DNA from: SIG299 sp964632165
Lineage (GTDB): Bacteria; Bacillota; Clostridia; Lachnospirales; Lachnospiraceae
DNA: 14,365 bases
Direction of reading: 5' to 3'
Assembly: GCA_964632165.1 (NCBI GenBank)
Contig: CAZWCZ010000039.1
Location: 1 to 14,365 of the forward strand
Below the pieces are notes generated by a model. That model had not been told where the DNA came from, did no database searches, and saw nothing but the letters and a program-made list of their open reading frames with translations. Positions 1-8,900 of this stretch are shown piece by piece (positions within the stretch are counted from its first letter, which is position 1; each line of letters opens with the position of its first letter). The position numbers and the translations under genes are program-made.

Positions 1-86
1 GGCAGGAAAAATTTTATATTTTTTCAATTGTCTACTTGACGGGGAGCAGTTCACAGATCATCCGTTATCTTCTCCTGCCCTATTTT

Positions 87-2012
87 TTATTTTTTCTTGT
101 GTACGTTTCGTATGGTCTTTTTTTTCAAAGCAGTACGCTTTTGTACGGAATTTTTCTTTCCTGAGGTCACTTCTTTTTTTGTCCCGGTTTTTATTCCCGC
201 TTTTACTCCGTCTTTTACAGTTCTTGGTCGGATCAGACAATGCTTATCGTATCCGATCAAATCTTCTCTTCCTGCAATTTTCAGTGCTTCTAAAACCAGA
301 TCATAATTTTTCGGATTCCGATACTGAATCAATGCCCTCTGCATTGCCTTTTCATGCGGCGACTTTGGTGTGTATACTTCTTTCATGGTACGCGGATCCA
401 GTCCTGTATAATACATACAGGTAGAAATTGTCGACGGTGTCGGATAAAAATCCTGTACCTGTTCCGGCATATATCCAAGATCTCGCAGATATTCTGCCAG
501 TTTTACTGCTTCTTTCATCGTAGATCCCGGATGAGAGGACATCAGATACGGAACCACATACTGCTCTTTTCCAAGCTTTGCATTTGTCTGTTTGTACTTC
601 TTCAAAAAAGCTTCATAAACTGAATTCTCCGGCTTACCCATCATAGAAAGCACTTCATCACAGATATGTTCCGGCGCTACCTTTAACTGACCGCTGACAT
701 GATGTTCACACAGTTCTCTGAAAAATGTATCATCCTTATCTGCCACGAGATAATCAAAACGGATTCCCGAGCGAATAAATACTTTCTTGACTTTTGGAAG
801 TGCCCTAAGTTTTCTCAATAGTGCAAGATAATCCGAATGATCCACCTCCAGATTTTTGCATGGTTTTGGAAAAAGGCACTGTTTATTCGGACAAACTCCT
901 TTAGTTAACTGCTTTTTACATGCCGGTGCCCGAAAATTTGCAGTTGGTCCACCAACATCATTAATATATCCTTTAAAATCCGGATCCCACTGAAATGCCT
1001 CTGCCTCTTTTAAAATAGATTCATGACTTCTTGTCTGAATAATGCGTCCCTGGTGAAATGTCAGTGCACAAAAGCTACATCCGCCAAAGCAGCCTCTGTT
1101 GCTGACCAGACTGAATTTCAGTTCCTGAATGATCGGGATACCTCCCTTTTCTTCATAACTCGGATGATAATTCCTCATATACGGTAATGCATATACCCGA
1201 TCCATTTCTGCCTGGGTCAGCGGTTTGGCCGGAGGATTCTGCACAACGTATTCCTTATCCGTGTATTTTTCTATCAGACGTTTACCGGAAAATGCATCCG
1301 TATTGCAATATTGAACGTAGAAACTCTGTGCAAAAACCTTTTTATCCGCACATATTTCCTCAAATGCAGGAAGCTGTAATGCATCATATACGGAATCCAA
1401 GGAATTTGCCTTATATACCGTTCCGTCAATAAATGTAATGTCTTTTATTTCTATTCCTGCATTCAGTGCATCGGCAATTTCAACAATGGAACGTTCTCCC
1501 ATTCCGTAAGAGATCAGATCAGCCTGTGAATCCAAAAGTATGGAACGTTTTACCTTATCGCTCCAATAGTCATAATGTCCCAACCGACGCAAAGACGCCT
1601 CAATCCCGCCGATGACGATCGGTACATGTTTATAGACCTTACGTATCAGGTTACAATATACGATAGTAGCCCTGTCCGGTCGTTTTCCTATCTCTCCTCC
1701 GGGCGTATAGGCATCCGTCTGCCGACGTTTTTTGGCAACTGTATAATGATTTACCATGGTATCCATATTTCCGGCGCTGACTAAAAAGCCCAACCTCGGT
1801 GTTCCTAATATCTGGATACTCTTTTCGTCCTTCCAGTCCGGCTGTGAAATGATTCCGACACGATATCCATGACTTTCCAAAACCCTGCTGATGATTGCTG
1901 GTCCAAAAGAAGTATGGTCTACATAGGCATCCCCGATCACAAATACAAAATCACACTGTTCCCATCCTCTTTTTTCCATATCTTCTTTACAAATCGGCAA
2001 AAAATCTCTCAT
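87..2012 (-). CDS. ygiQ: YgiQ family radical SAM protein (UPF0313)
   Basis: This 641-residue protein belongs to the YgiQ/UPF0313 radical SAM family, whose substrate is not established. The radical SAM cluster motif is visible as C308-x3-C312-x2-C315 (GCFGGCSFCALTFHQGR), which would hold a [4Fe-4S] cluster that cleaves S-adenosylmethionine. The N-terminal ~300 residues match the family's accessory domain (VIGGIEASLRRLGHYDYWSDKVKRS begins near residue 135 and is strongly conserved). A second cysteine-rich stretch (CKKQLTKGVCPNKQCLFPKPC) lies about 60 residues after the cluster, and the C-terminal part matches the DUF3362-type region. The last ~50 residues are lysine-rich and low in complexity, as is common in this family. 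The ATG start is preceded by a strong GGGAGGATAAA ribosome binding site. The gene is monocistronic here. Family assignment is firm; function is unknown. Confidence 0.95.
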   Translation of the reverse strand: MRDFLPICKEDMEKRGWEQCDFVFVIGDAYVDHTSFGPAIISRVLESHGYRVGIISQPDWKDEKSIQILGTPRLGFLVSAGNMDTMVNHYTVAKKRRQTDAYTPGGEIGKRPDRATIVYCNLIRKVYKHVPIVIGGIEASLRRLGHYDYWSDKVKRSILLDSQADLISYGMGERSIVEIADALNAGIEIKDITFIDGTVYKANSLDSVYDALQLPAFEEICADKKVFAQSFYVQYCNTDAFSGKRLIEKYTDKEYVVQNPPAKPLTQAEMDRVYALPYMRNYHPSYEEKGGIPIIQELKFSLVSNRGCFGGCSFCALTFHQGRIIQTRSHESILKEAEAFQWDPDFKGYINDVGGPTANFRAPACKKQLTKGVCPNKQCLFPKPCKNLEVDHSDYLALLRKLRALPKVKKVFIRSGIRFDYLVADKDDTFFRELCEHHVSGQLKVAPEHICDEVLSMMGKPENSVYEAFLKKYKQTNAKLGKEQYVVPYLMSSHPGSTMKEAVKLAEYLRDLGYMPEQVQDFYPTPSTISTCMYYTGLDPRTMKEVYTPKSPHEKAMQRALIQYRNPKNYDLVLEALKIAGREDLIGYDKHCLIRPRTVKDGVKAGIKTGTKKEVTSGKKNSVQKRTALKKKTIRNVHKKK

Positions 2013-2056
2013 TTTATCCTCCCTCTTCTTTTGCTCTTACATTTCATAAAATTTTA

Positions 2057-2085
2057 TGTATACTATAAACCCCTTTATCTTCCAA
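2057..2085 (-). promoter_or_regulatory. Predicted promoter of ygiQ
   Basis: Read on the minus strand there is TTGGAA (2085-2080), a 17-base spacer and TATACA (2062-2057), a good vegetative sigma factor match. It lies about 45 bases upstream of the ygiQ start. Seen in sequence; activity is inferred. Confidence 0.6.
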
Positions 2086-2128
2086 CGCATTTTCGCTTTA
2101 TTGCGTTACGGTTTAAAGCAATGCAGTA

Positions 2129-2157
2129 TTGACAAATGAAAAAAAATCATCTACAAT
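2129..2157 (+). promoter_or_regulatory. Predicted promoter of the aroF-tyrA operon
   Basis: A consensus -35 TTGACA (2129-2134), an exact 17-base spacer and a -10 TACAAT (2152-2157) lie upstream of aroF. The expected start of transcription near 2164 leaves a leader of about 60 bases. That is too short for a T-box or a classical peptide attenuator, and I see no terminator hairpin in it. Confidence 0.75.
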
Positions 2158-2223
2158 AATATCAATCTGATCATATTATAAAGAATTTTTCGAAAAAGTA
2201 CAAGCAAGAAGGAGAATATCGCT

Positions 2224-3237
2224 ATGATTATTGTAATGAAACCGGGAGCTTCCCCTGCTTCCGTAAAAGAAGTTGTACAAAAAGTGCAGGGAGCCGGTCT
2301 TGATGTGCACGTTTCTGAAGGAAAAGAAGTTACCATCGTCGGCATTGTCGGTGATAAATCTTTGCTTTCCGGTCAAAATCTTGAATTGATCAACGGTGTA
2401 GAACGCATTGTTGCCGTTACCGAAAGTTACAAACTTTCCAACCGCAAATTTCACCCGGACTCTTCCATCATCCATCTTGAAAATGTCAGCATTGGCGGAA
2501 ATCAATTGGTTGTCATGTCAGGTCCGTGTGCCGTTGAATCAGAAGAACAGGTAATCTCCACTGCCAAAGCAATAAAGGCAAGCGGTGCTCATATTCTCCG
2601 TGGTGGTGCATATAAGCCCCGTACTTCCCCTTACTCTTTCCAGGGTTTGGAAGAAGAAGGTCTGAAGCTCATGAAGCGGGCCAAAGAAGCCACCGGTCTT
2701 TCTGTTGTTTGTGAAGTTACCAGTCAGAAGGCGATTGAAACGGCTGTAAAATATGTAGATATGCTGCAGATCGGTGCAAGAAATATGCAGAATTTCTATT
2801 TATTAAAAGAAGCCGGAAAGACAAATCTCCCTGTCCTTTTAAAACGCGGATTATCTGCAACCATTGATGAATGGCTGAATGCTGCCGAATACATCATGGC
2901 TGAGGGAAATCCAAATGTGATTCTGTGTGAACGCGGTATCCGAACATTTGAAACTGCAACCCGTAATACCCTTGATCTGAGTGCAGTTCCTGTGATCAAA
3001 GAAAAAAGTCACCTGCCGATCATCGTTGATCCAAGTCATGCCACCGGTGTCAGAGGCTATGTCGCTCCTCTTGCAAAAGCTGCCGTTGCCTGTGGCTGCG
3101 ACGGTCTGATGATTGAAACTCATCCGGATCCGGCTCACGCGCTGTCGGATGGTCCGCAGTCTCTTACATTTGACCAGTTTGATACACTGATGAAGGATTT
3201 ACGTCCGTTTGCCGCTTTGATCGGCAGACAAATCTGA
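2224..3237 (+). CDS. aroF: 3-deoxy-7-phosphoheptulonate (DAHP) synthase, type I beta with regulatory N-domain
   Basis: This enzyme condenses phosphoenolpyruvate with erythrose 4-phosphate, the committed step into the cytoplasmic shikimate pathway. It has 337 residues, the usual length for the Thermotoga-like type I beta family. Residues 1-70 form the ferredoxin-like N-terminal domain that in relatives binds tyrosine or phenylalanine as feedback inhibitor. The barrel follows with GPCAVES (100-106), RGGAYKPRTSPYSFQG (126-141) and VDPSHATG (268-275). The four metal ligands expected from the Thermotoga enzyme are present at C102, H272, E298 and D309. The ATG has an AAGAAGGAG ribosome binding site. 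tyrA follows after 16 bases, so both are surely co-transcribed. No key residue is missing. The symbol aroF is the usual one for this type; aroG or aroA is used in some genomes. Confidence 0.96.
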   Translation: MIIVMKPGASPASVKEVVQKVQGAGLDVHVSEGKEVTIVGIVGDKSLLSGQNLELINGVERIVAVTESYKLSNRKFHPDSSIIHLENVSIGGNQLVVMSGPCAVESEEQVISTAKAIKASGAHILRGGAYKPRTSPYSFQGLEEEGLKLMKRAKEATGLSVVCEVTSQKAIETAVKYVDMLQIGARNMQNFYLLKEAGKTNLPVLLKRGLSATIDEWLNAAEYIMAEGNPNVILCERGIRTFETATRNTLDLSAVPVIKEKSHLPIIVDPSHATGVRGYVAPLAKAAVACGCDGLMIETHPDPAHALSDGPQSLTFDQFDTLMKDLRPFAALIGRQI

Positions 3238-3253
3238 AAGGAGCAGTCTGACC

Positions 3254-4357
3254 ATGCCTAAGCATTATGGATTTATTGGATTTGGTCTGATCGGCGGTTC
3301 CATCGCACGCTCCATGAAATCCTGGGATGATGCGCCTGTTTTGACTGCATATCAGTATACTGCCATTCCTTCGCACTCTCTGACCATAGCTCTTTCCGAC
3401 GGTATTCTGGATTCTGTTACTACAGACCTGTCTGCTTTTGCTGTTTGCGATATGATTTTTTTATGTGCTCCTGTACAAAAAAACCTGGAGTATCTCCCTC
3501 TTCTAAAACAGATTATTTCGCCATCCTGCATTCTGACAGATGTCGGAAGCGTAAAAGGTACGATTCACGAACAAATCCGACATTTAGAAATGGAGGAATG
3601 TTTTATCGGCGGTCATCCGATGACCGGTTCCGAAAAAACCGGATATGAAAATTCCGACTCCCTCCTGCTTGAAAATGCATATTATATTTTAACTCCGACA
3701 GAAAAAACAACGGAACCTGCATTGACCGAGTATCTTACTCTCGTAAAAAAGCTTGGTTCACTTCCGATCATCCTGTATCCTGAAGAACATGACAGAATCA
3801 CAGCTGCCATCAGCCATGTTCCGCACATTATTGCTTCGCAGCTGGTCAATCTTGTTCAATATTCCGGTCCTTTGGAACCTAAAATGAAACTGCTGGCCGC
3901 CGGAGGATTCAAAGATATCACACGGATTGCTTCTGCCTCTCCTGAAATTTGGCAAAGTATCTGCCTGTCGAACAAAGACTGTATTTGTGAACAGCTGACG
4001 GTTTATCAGCAGCTATTGGAAGAGGCAAAACAGTTTCTTCTTTCCGGGCAGGAGGACTCATTATACCAAATGTTTGACCGGGCAGGCAACTATCGGGATG
4101 CCATCCCGGCAAAGGCGAAAGGAGTACTTGCTACACCATTTGAACTTTTTACTGATATCAAGGATGAAACAGGTGCTATTGCCACAATCGCCGCTATGCT
4201 TTCTGCTCACGGTATCAGTATCAAAAACATTGGCATCGTCCACAACCGTGAATTTGAACAAGGTGTTCTTCATATGGAACTTTATGACGAAACCTCCCGG
4301 CAAAATACGGCAGACCTGCTTCGAATACACGGTTATACCGTTTATCTGCGTTCCTGA
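3254..4357 (+). CDS. tyrA: Prephenate dehydrogenase with C-terminal ACT domain
   Basis: The protein oxidatively decarboxylates prephenate to 4-hydroxyphenylpyruvate with NAD+ on the route to tyrosine, in the cytoplasm. Of 367 residues, 5-16 hold the Rossmann dinucleotide loop (GFIGFGLIGGS). HPMTGSEKTG (121-130) and SHVPH (187-191) are the conserved prephenate site, with H188 the likely catalytic base, and FKDITRIASASPEIW (219-233) is a family hallmark. Residues from about 298 to the end (ETGAIATIAAMLSAHGISI and onward) form an ACT domain, the usual tyrosine-sensing module. The start is supported by AAAGGAG eleven bases upstream of the ATG. It is the second gene after aroF and ends at a bidirectional terminator. 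Together the pair covers the entry point of aromatic synthesis and the tyrosine branch, each with its own feedback domain. Confidence 0.95.
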   Translation: MPKHYGFIGFGLIGGSIARSMKSWDDAPVLTAYQYTAIPSHSLTIALSDGILDSVTTDLSAFAVCDMIFLCAPVQKNLEYLPLLKQIISPSCILTDVGSVKGTIHEQIRHLEMEECFIGGHPMTGSEKTGYENSDSLLLENAYYILTPTEKTTEPALTEYLTLVKKLGSLPIILYPEEHDRITAAISHVPHIIASQLVNLVQYSGPLEPKMKLLAAGGFKDITRIASASPEIWQSICLSNKDCICEQLTVYQQLLEEAKQFLLSGQEDSLYQMFDRAGNYRDAIPAKAKGVLATPFELFTDIKDETGAIATIAAMLSAHGISIKNIGIVHNREFEQGVLHMELYDETSRQNTADLLRIHGYTVYLRS

Positions 4358-4369
4358 GTAAAAATAAAG

Positions 4370-4413
4370 GGGAATACATTCTGAAGTTTATTCAAAATGT
4401 ATTCCCTCTTTTT
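4370..4413. terminator. Bidirectional intrinsic terminator between tyrA and the acidic small gene
   Basis: A perfect 11-base-pair stem (GGGAATACATT, 4370-4380, with AATGTATTCCC, 4396-4406) closes a 15-base loop. It is followed by TCTTTTT on the plus strand. On the minus strand the same stem is followed by a T-rich CTTTATTTTTA tract. It lies between convergent genes and probably stops both. Confidence 0.88.
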
Positions 4414-4430
4414 GGCTCATAGTCAGAGCA

Positions 4431-4697
4431 CTATCGTTCCAGATAATTTTTAATCTTCAACGCTCCCCGGAGCATCTCTTTCGGATGTTCTTCTGCCATA
4501 TCATACAATGCATCCATCAGTGCTGCATGCATTTCTTCTTTTTCATCTGCATCCGGTTCTTCCTCTAAAAAGATCCGATACAACATGCAGATATCCTCCT
4601 CTGTCAAATCATCATAATTCACCTCGAGATAATCAGTAACGGAATTGATGTCTTCTTTTGCAAATTCCATCATGTCATCATACTGTTCTCTTGTCAT
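4431..4697 (-). CDS. Small acidic helical protein of unknown function
   Basis: This 88-residue protein is not one I recognise. It has a good start: GAGGAGG seven bases upstream of the ATG. It is very rich in Asp and Glu (runs such as TEEDICM and LEEEPDADEKEE). It has no signal peptide or membrane segment and is predicted to be mostly helical, so it is likely a cytoplasmic binding protein. A short basic end (RGALKIKNYLER) contrasts with the acidic body. It lies 33 bases downstream of queA on the same strand with no terminator between, so it is probably co-transcribed. A link to tRNA modification is only a guess from position. The coding call is supported by the ribosome binding site, the operon placement and the shared downstream terminator. 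Confidence 0.8.
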   Translation of the reverse strand: MTREQYDDMMEFAKEDINSVTDYLEVNYDDLTEEDICMLYRIFLEEEPDADEKEEMHAALMDALYDMAEEHPKEMLRGALKIKNYLER

Positions 4698-4730
4698 ACT
4701 TTTTTCCTCCTCGTTATTTGCTTTTGTGAA

Positions 4731-5786
4731 TTATATAATTAACATCGCATCTCCGAATGAGAAGAAGCGGTATTTTTCGCTGACTGCTTCCTCATATGCA
4801 GCAAGCACATGTTCGCGTCCGGCAAGTGCAGATACAAGCATCAATAACGTAGATTCCGGAAGATGAAAATTAGTGATCAGACCGTCCAAAACTTTAAACT
4901 GATATCCCGGATAGATAAAGATACTGGTATCTCCTTCTCTCGATTCTACCACGCCTTCCGCCGTTGCAGCAGATTCTATTGTTCTGCAGCTGGTAGTACC
5001 AACGCAGATGACCCTGCCTCCGTTTTTCTTTGTATCATTTATTTTCTTTGCTTCCTCCGGCAATACCTGATAGGATTCTGTGTGCATATGATGATCCAGA
5101 ATATTTTCTTCCTTTACCGGTCGGAACGTCCCCAATCCGACATGCAGTGTCACGTTTGCGATCGTAATCCCCCGGCGTTCCACTTCGGCAAGCAGTTCCT
5201 TTGTGAAATGCAGCCCTGCTGTTGGTGCAGCCGCAGAACCTTCATGTTTTGCATACACGGTCTGATATCGGTTCTTGTCTTCCAGTTTATGTGTAATATA
5301 TGGTGGAAGCGGCATCTGTCCCAACTGATCCAGTATTTCTTCAAAAATTCCTTCATAATGGAACTGCACCAGCCGATTTCCTTCTTCTACAATATCCAAT
5401 ACCTCTGCAGTAAGCAGTCCGTTCCCAAATTGGATTTTTGTTCCCGGCTTTGCTTTTTTCCCCGGTTTTACTAAAGTCTCCCAAATATCATTTTCTCTTC
5501 TTTTTAAAAGCAGGAGTTCTATCTGTGCACCTTTACTCTCTGCACCTGTCTTTAAGGTTTCCGGAAGGATCCTTTCTCCGATCAGTCTTGCCGGAATTAC
5601 CTTTGTATTGTTGATCACCAGGCAGTCTCCCGGATGAAGGTACTCTAATATATCCGTAAACGTCCGATGATTTACTTCCCCGCTTTTTTTATCCAATACC
5701 AACAATCTGGAGGAGGAACGGTCCGCCAGCGGGTCCTGTGCGATCAGTTCTTCCGGTAGATCAAAATAAAAATCCTGTTTCTTCAT
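4731..5786 (-). CDS. queA: S-adenosylmethionine:tRNA ribosyltransferase-isomerase (QueA)
   Basis: QueA transfers and isomerises the ribosyl part of S-adenosylmethionine onto 7-aminomethyl-7-deazaguanine at wobble position 34 of tRNA, giving epoxyqueuosine. The family signatures are all present: an N-terminus DFYFDLPEELIAQDP, the central GSAAAPTAGLHFT, ITNFHLPESTLLMLVSA, and the C-terminal RFFSFGDAMLI. I chose the ATG at 5786 (351 residues). It aligns with the usual QueA N-terminus and has GAGGAG nine bases upstream. An in-frame ATG at 5831 would add 15 non-conserved residues and lie almost on the predicted start of transcription; one at 5813 is also possible. No other queuosine gene (tgt, queG/queH) is in the window. 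A small acidic gene follows in the same transcription unit. Confidence 0.96.
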   Translation of the reverse strand: MKKQDFYFDLPEELIAQDPLADRSSSRLLVLDKKSGEVNHRTFTDILEYLHPGDCLVINNTKVIPARLIGERILPETLKTGAESKGAQIELLLLKRRENDIWETLVKPGKKAKPGTKIQFGNGLLTAEVLDIVEEGNRLVQFHYEGIFEEILDQLGQMPLPPYITHKLEDKNRYQTVYAKHEGSAAAPTAGLHFTKELLAEVERRGITIANVTLHVGLGTFRPVKEENILDHHMHTESYQVLPEEAKKINDTKKNGGRVICVGTTSCRTIESAATAEGVVESREGDTSIFIYPGYQFKVLDGLITNFHLPESTLLMLVSALAGREHVLAAYEEAVSEKYRFFSFGDAMLII

Positions 5787-5849
5787 CTTGTTTCTCTCCT
5801 CATTAAAATCCATTACATCCTCTTTACGCATTGTACTCTATTTTTTTGA

Positions 5850-5879
5850 ATTATGCCATAGGAATATGAAAGTTTTCAA
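5850..5879 (-). promoter_or_regulatory. Predicted promoter of queA
   Basis: On the minus strand TTGAAA (5879-5874), an 18-base spacer and CATAAT (5855-5850) form a plausible vegetative promoter. It lies back to back with the activase promoter. The expected start of transcription (about 5843) leaves a leader of roughly 57 bases to the chosen queA start. Confidence 0.5.
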
Positions 5880-5887
5880 AATTTTAA

Positions 5888-5917
5888 TTGATTCAACGTC
5901 ACAAAGTGGTTTATACT
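5888..5917 (+). promoter_or_regulatory. Predicted promoter of the fused activase gene
   Basis: TTGATT (5888-5893), an 18-base spacer and TATACT (5912-5917) match a vegetative promoter. The -35 overlaps a TTG that could be read as an upstream in-frame start codon, which argues against that start and for the ATG at 5975. Only eight bases separate it from the -35 of the opposing queA promoter. Confidence 0.55.
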
Positions 5918-5974
5918 ACTTCTATTATCATTGAAACAATATACAGAAGACGAATCAGAAAGGATGTTTATGAT

Positions 5975-8900
5975 ATGGATGATACAACTCAGATAACTTA
6001 TTCTCTCGGTATTGATATCGGTTCTACCACAGTAAAAACCGCACTTCTTGACAAAACAGGTAGACTTGTATTTTCTGCTTATGAACGTCATTACGCTGAT
6101 ATCCAGGGAGCTCTTTCCCTGATTTTGAACCGCATGAAGGAAACTCTCGGTTCCATTCAGTTTCATGCTGCCATTACCGGTTCCGGTGGTCTTGCACTTG
6201 CAAAACATCTGAATATTTCATTTTTACAGGAAGTCGTTGCCGTTGCTGCTGCTCTCCAAAAAGAAGCACCGCAGACAGATGTTGCCATTGAACTTGGAGG
6301 AGAAGATGCAAAAATAATCTATTTTACCGGTGGCATTGAACAGCGTATGAACGGCATCTGTGCCGGCGGTACCGGCTCTTTTATCGACCAGATGGCTTCG
6401 TTATTAAAGACCGATGCTTCCGGGCTGAACGAATATGCCAAACGCTATCAGGCCATTTACCCGATTGCGGCAAGATGCGGTGTTTTTGCGAAGTCCGATA
6501 TCCAACCCCTGATCAACGAAGGAGCTTCCAAGCCTGACCTTGCTGCCTCCATCTTTCAGGCAGTAGTAAACCAGACCATCTCCGGACTTGCCTGTGGAAA
6601 ACCGATCCGTGGTAATGTTGCCTTTCTTGGCGGCCCATTACATTTTCTTACGGAACTCAGAAGTGCGTTTGTACGTACACTGGATCTGACGGAAGAACAG
6701 ACCATTGTTCCGGAAAATTCCCATTTATTTGCTGCCAAAGGTTCTGCCATGAATGCTTCCGGCAACCTCTTTTCTTTGGACGAACTGCTTTTACGTTTAA
6801 AGAACGGAATCATTCTTGATTTTGAAGTAAACCGTCTGGAACCTCTTTTCAAAAATGAAGCAGATTATCAGTCGTTTTCTCTCCGTCATCAAAAAGACAC
6901 GATAGCAAAACGCAGCCTTTCTGATTATCACGGAAACTGTTTTCTTGGCATTGATGCCGGTTCTACTACCACGAAAGCAGCACTTGTTGCAGAAGATGGT
7001 TCCCTTCTGTATTCTTTTTATCAGAATAACAACGGAAGTCCGCTCAAAACCTCCATAAAAGCACTCAAAGAAATTTTTTCCGTTCTTCCTTCTGATGCAC
7101 GCATTGTACGTTCCTGTTCTACCGGCTATGGAGAAGCATTGATCAAATCTGCCTTTTTGATGGATGAAGGGGAAGTAGAAACCATTGCCCATTATCATGC
7201 CGCCGCACATTTTTCTCCTGATGTTGACTGCATTCTGGATATCGGCGGTCAGGATATGAAATGTATCCGCATCAAAAACGGCACGGTCGACAGTGTCCAG
7301 CTCAATGAAGCATGTTCCTCCGGATGCGGCTCGTTTATCGAAACTTTTGCAAAGTCATTAAATTATGATGTTGCTGATTTTGCTAAGATCGCACTGTTTG
7401 CTCAAAATCCGATCGATCTTGGCACCCGCTGTACCGTTTTCATGAACTCTAAAGTAAAACAGGCACAGAAAGAAGGTGCTTCCGTCGCTGACATTTCTGC
7501 CGGGCTTGCGTATTCTGTAATCAAAAATGCACTTTATAAAGTTATTAAGGTTTCGGATGCAAAAGAATTCGGAAAAAAAATTGTCGTCCAGGGCGGTACC
7601 TTTTATAATGATGCCGTTTTACGCAGTTTTGAGCGTATTGCCGGATGCGAAGCCGTTCGCCCTGACATTGCCGGGATCATGGGTGCCTTCGGTGCTGCAC
7701 TGATTGCAAGAAAACACTATACCGGTCAGCCAACAACCATGCTGTCGCCGGAAGAGATCACCTCTCTTACCTTTACGACAGAAATGACACACTGCCAGGG
7801 TTGTACCAATCACTGTATGCTTACCATCAACCGTTTCCCGGGAAACCGTTCTTTTATCTCCGGAAACCGTTGCGAACGCGGACTCGGAAAAGAAAAATCC
7901 AATCAGGACATTCCAAACCTGTATGCCTATAAACTGAAACGTTACTTTTCCTACCGACCGCTCTCTGTCCAAAAAGCAGTCCGCGGTACCGTAGGCATTC
8001 CGCGTGTTTTGAATATGTATGAAAATTATCCGTTCTGGTTTACTTTCTTTACGGAACTCGGATACCGGGTCGTACTCTCTCCTGTTTCCTCCCGTAAGAT
8101 TTATGAACTCGGTATCGAGTCCATCCCAAGTGAATCCGAATGTTATCCTGCAAAACTTGCTCATGGACACATTTCCTGGCTGATCAGACAAGGAATCACC
8201 TACATCTTTTATCCGTGTATTCCATATGAACGTATTGAGCATCCGGATGCAGGAAATCACTATAACTGCCCGATCGTTACTTCCTATGGTGAAAACATAA
8301 AAAACAATGTGGAAGAATTGAAACAGCCTACGATCAATTTTCAGAATCCTTTTCTTTCTTTGGAATCCGAAAAGATCGTCTGTGACCGTCTTATCGAAGT
8401 TGTCGGAAAACAAAACGGCATTTCCAAAAAAGAAATTTCCGCTGCGGTACATAAAGCCTGGGAAGAACTCGCATGTGCACGTGAAGATATGAAACGCGCC
8501 GGAGAAAAAACACTCGAATGGATTAATGAGAACAATGCTCTTGGCATTGTTCTGGCCGGCCGCCCTTATCATATTGACCCTGAAATCAACCACGGCATCC
8601 CTGAAATGATCACTTCTTACGGTGTCGCCGTTTTAACCGAAGACAGTATCTCCCATCTGTGTCCGATCGATCGTCCAACCATTGTTGTTGACCAGTGGAT
8701 GTATCATTCCAGGTTATATGCTGCTGCTTCTTATGTGCGCACAAATCCGAATCTGGAACTGATCCAGCTCAATTCTTTCGGTTGCGGGCTGGATGCAGTT
8801 ACGACAGACCAGGTATCCGATATTCTGACCGGCTCAGGAAAAATCTATACGGTTTTAAAGATTGATGAGGTAAACAATCTCGGAGCTGCCCGTATCCGTA

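Noticed and set aside
2158..2223. Possible T-box, trp/tyr-type attenuator or riboswitch before aroF
   Set aside because: The leader from the predicted start of transcription is only about 60 bases and shows no terminator hairpin or T-box sequence.
4863..5474. 203-codon open frame on the plus strand inside queA
   Set aside because: It is antisense to strongly conserved QueA motifs and Cys/Phe-rich without a family match; a shadow frame.
5888..5974. 29-residue N-terminal extension of the fused activase from a TTG codon
   Set aside because: The TTG is part of a good -35 element and the -10 follows at 5912, so this stretch is promoter and leader; the ATG at 5975 has a ribosome binding site and begins just before the conserved domain.
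7619..8593. 324-codon open frame on the minus strand
   Set aside because: It lies wholly antisense to conserved parts of the fused activase, has no ribosome binding site, and its translation is skewed to Phe, Arg, Asn and Cys, as expected for a shadow of a long gene.
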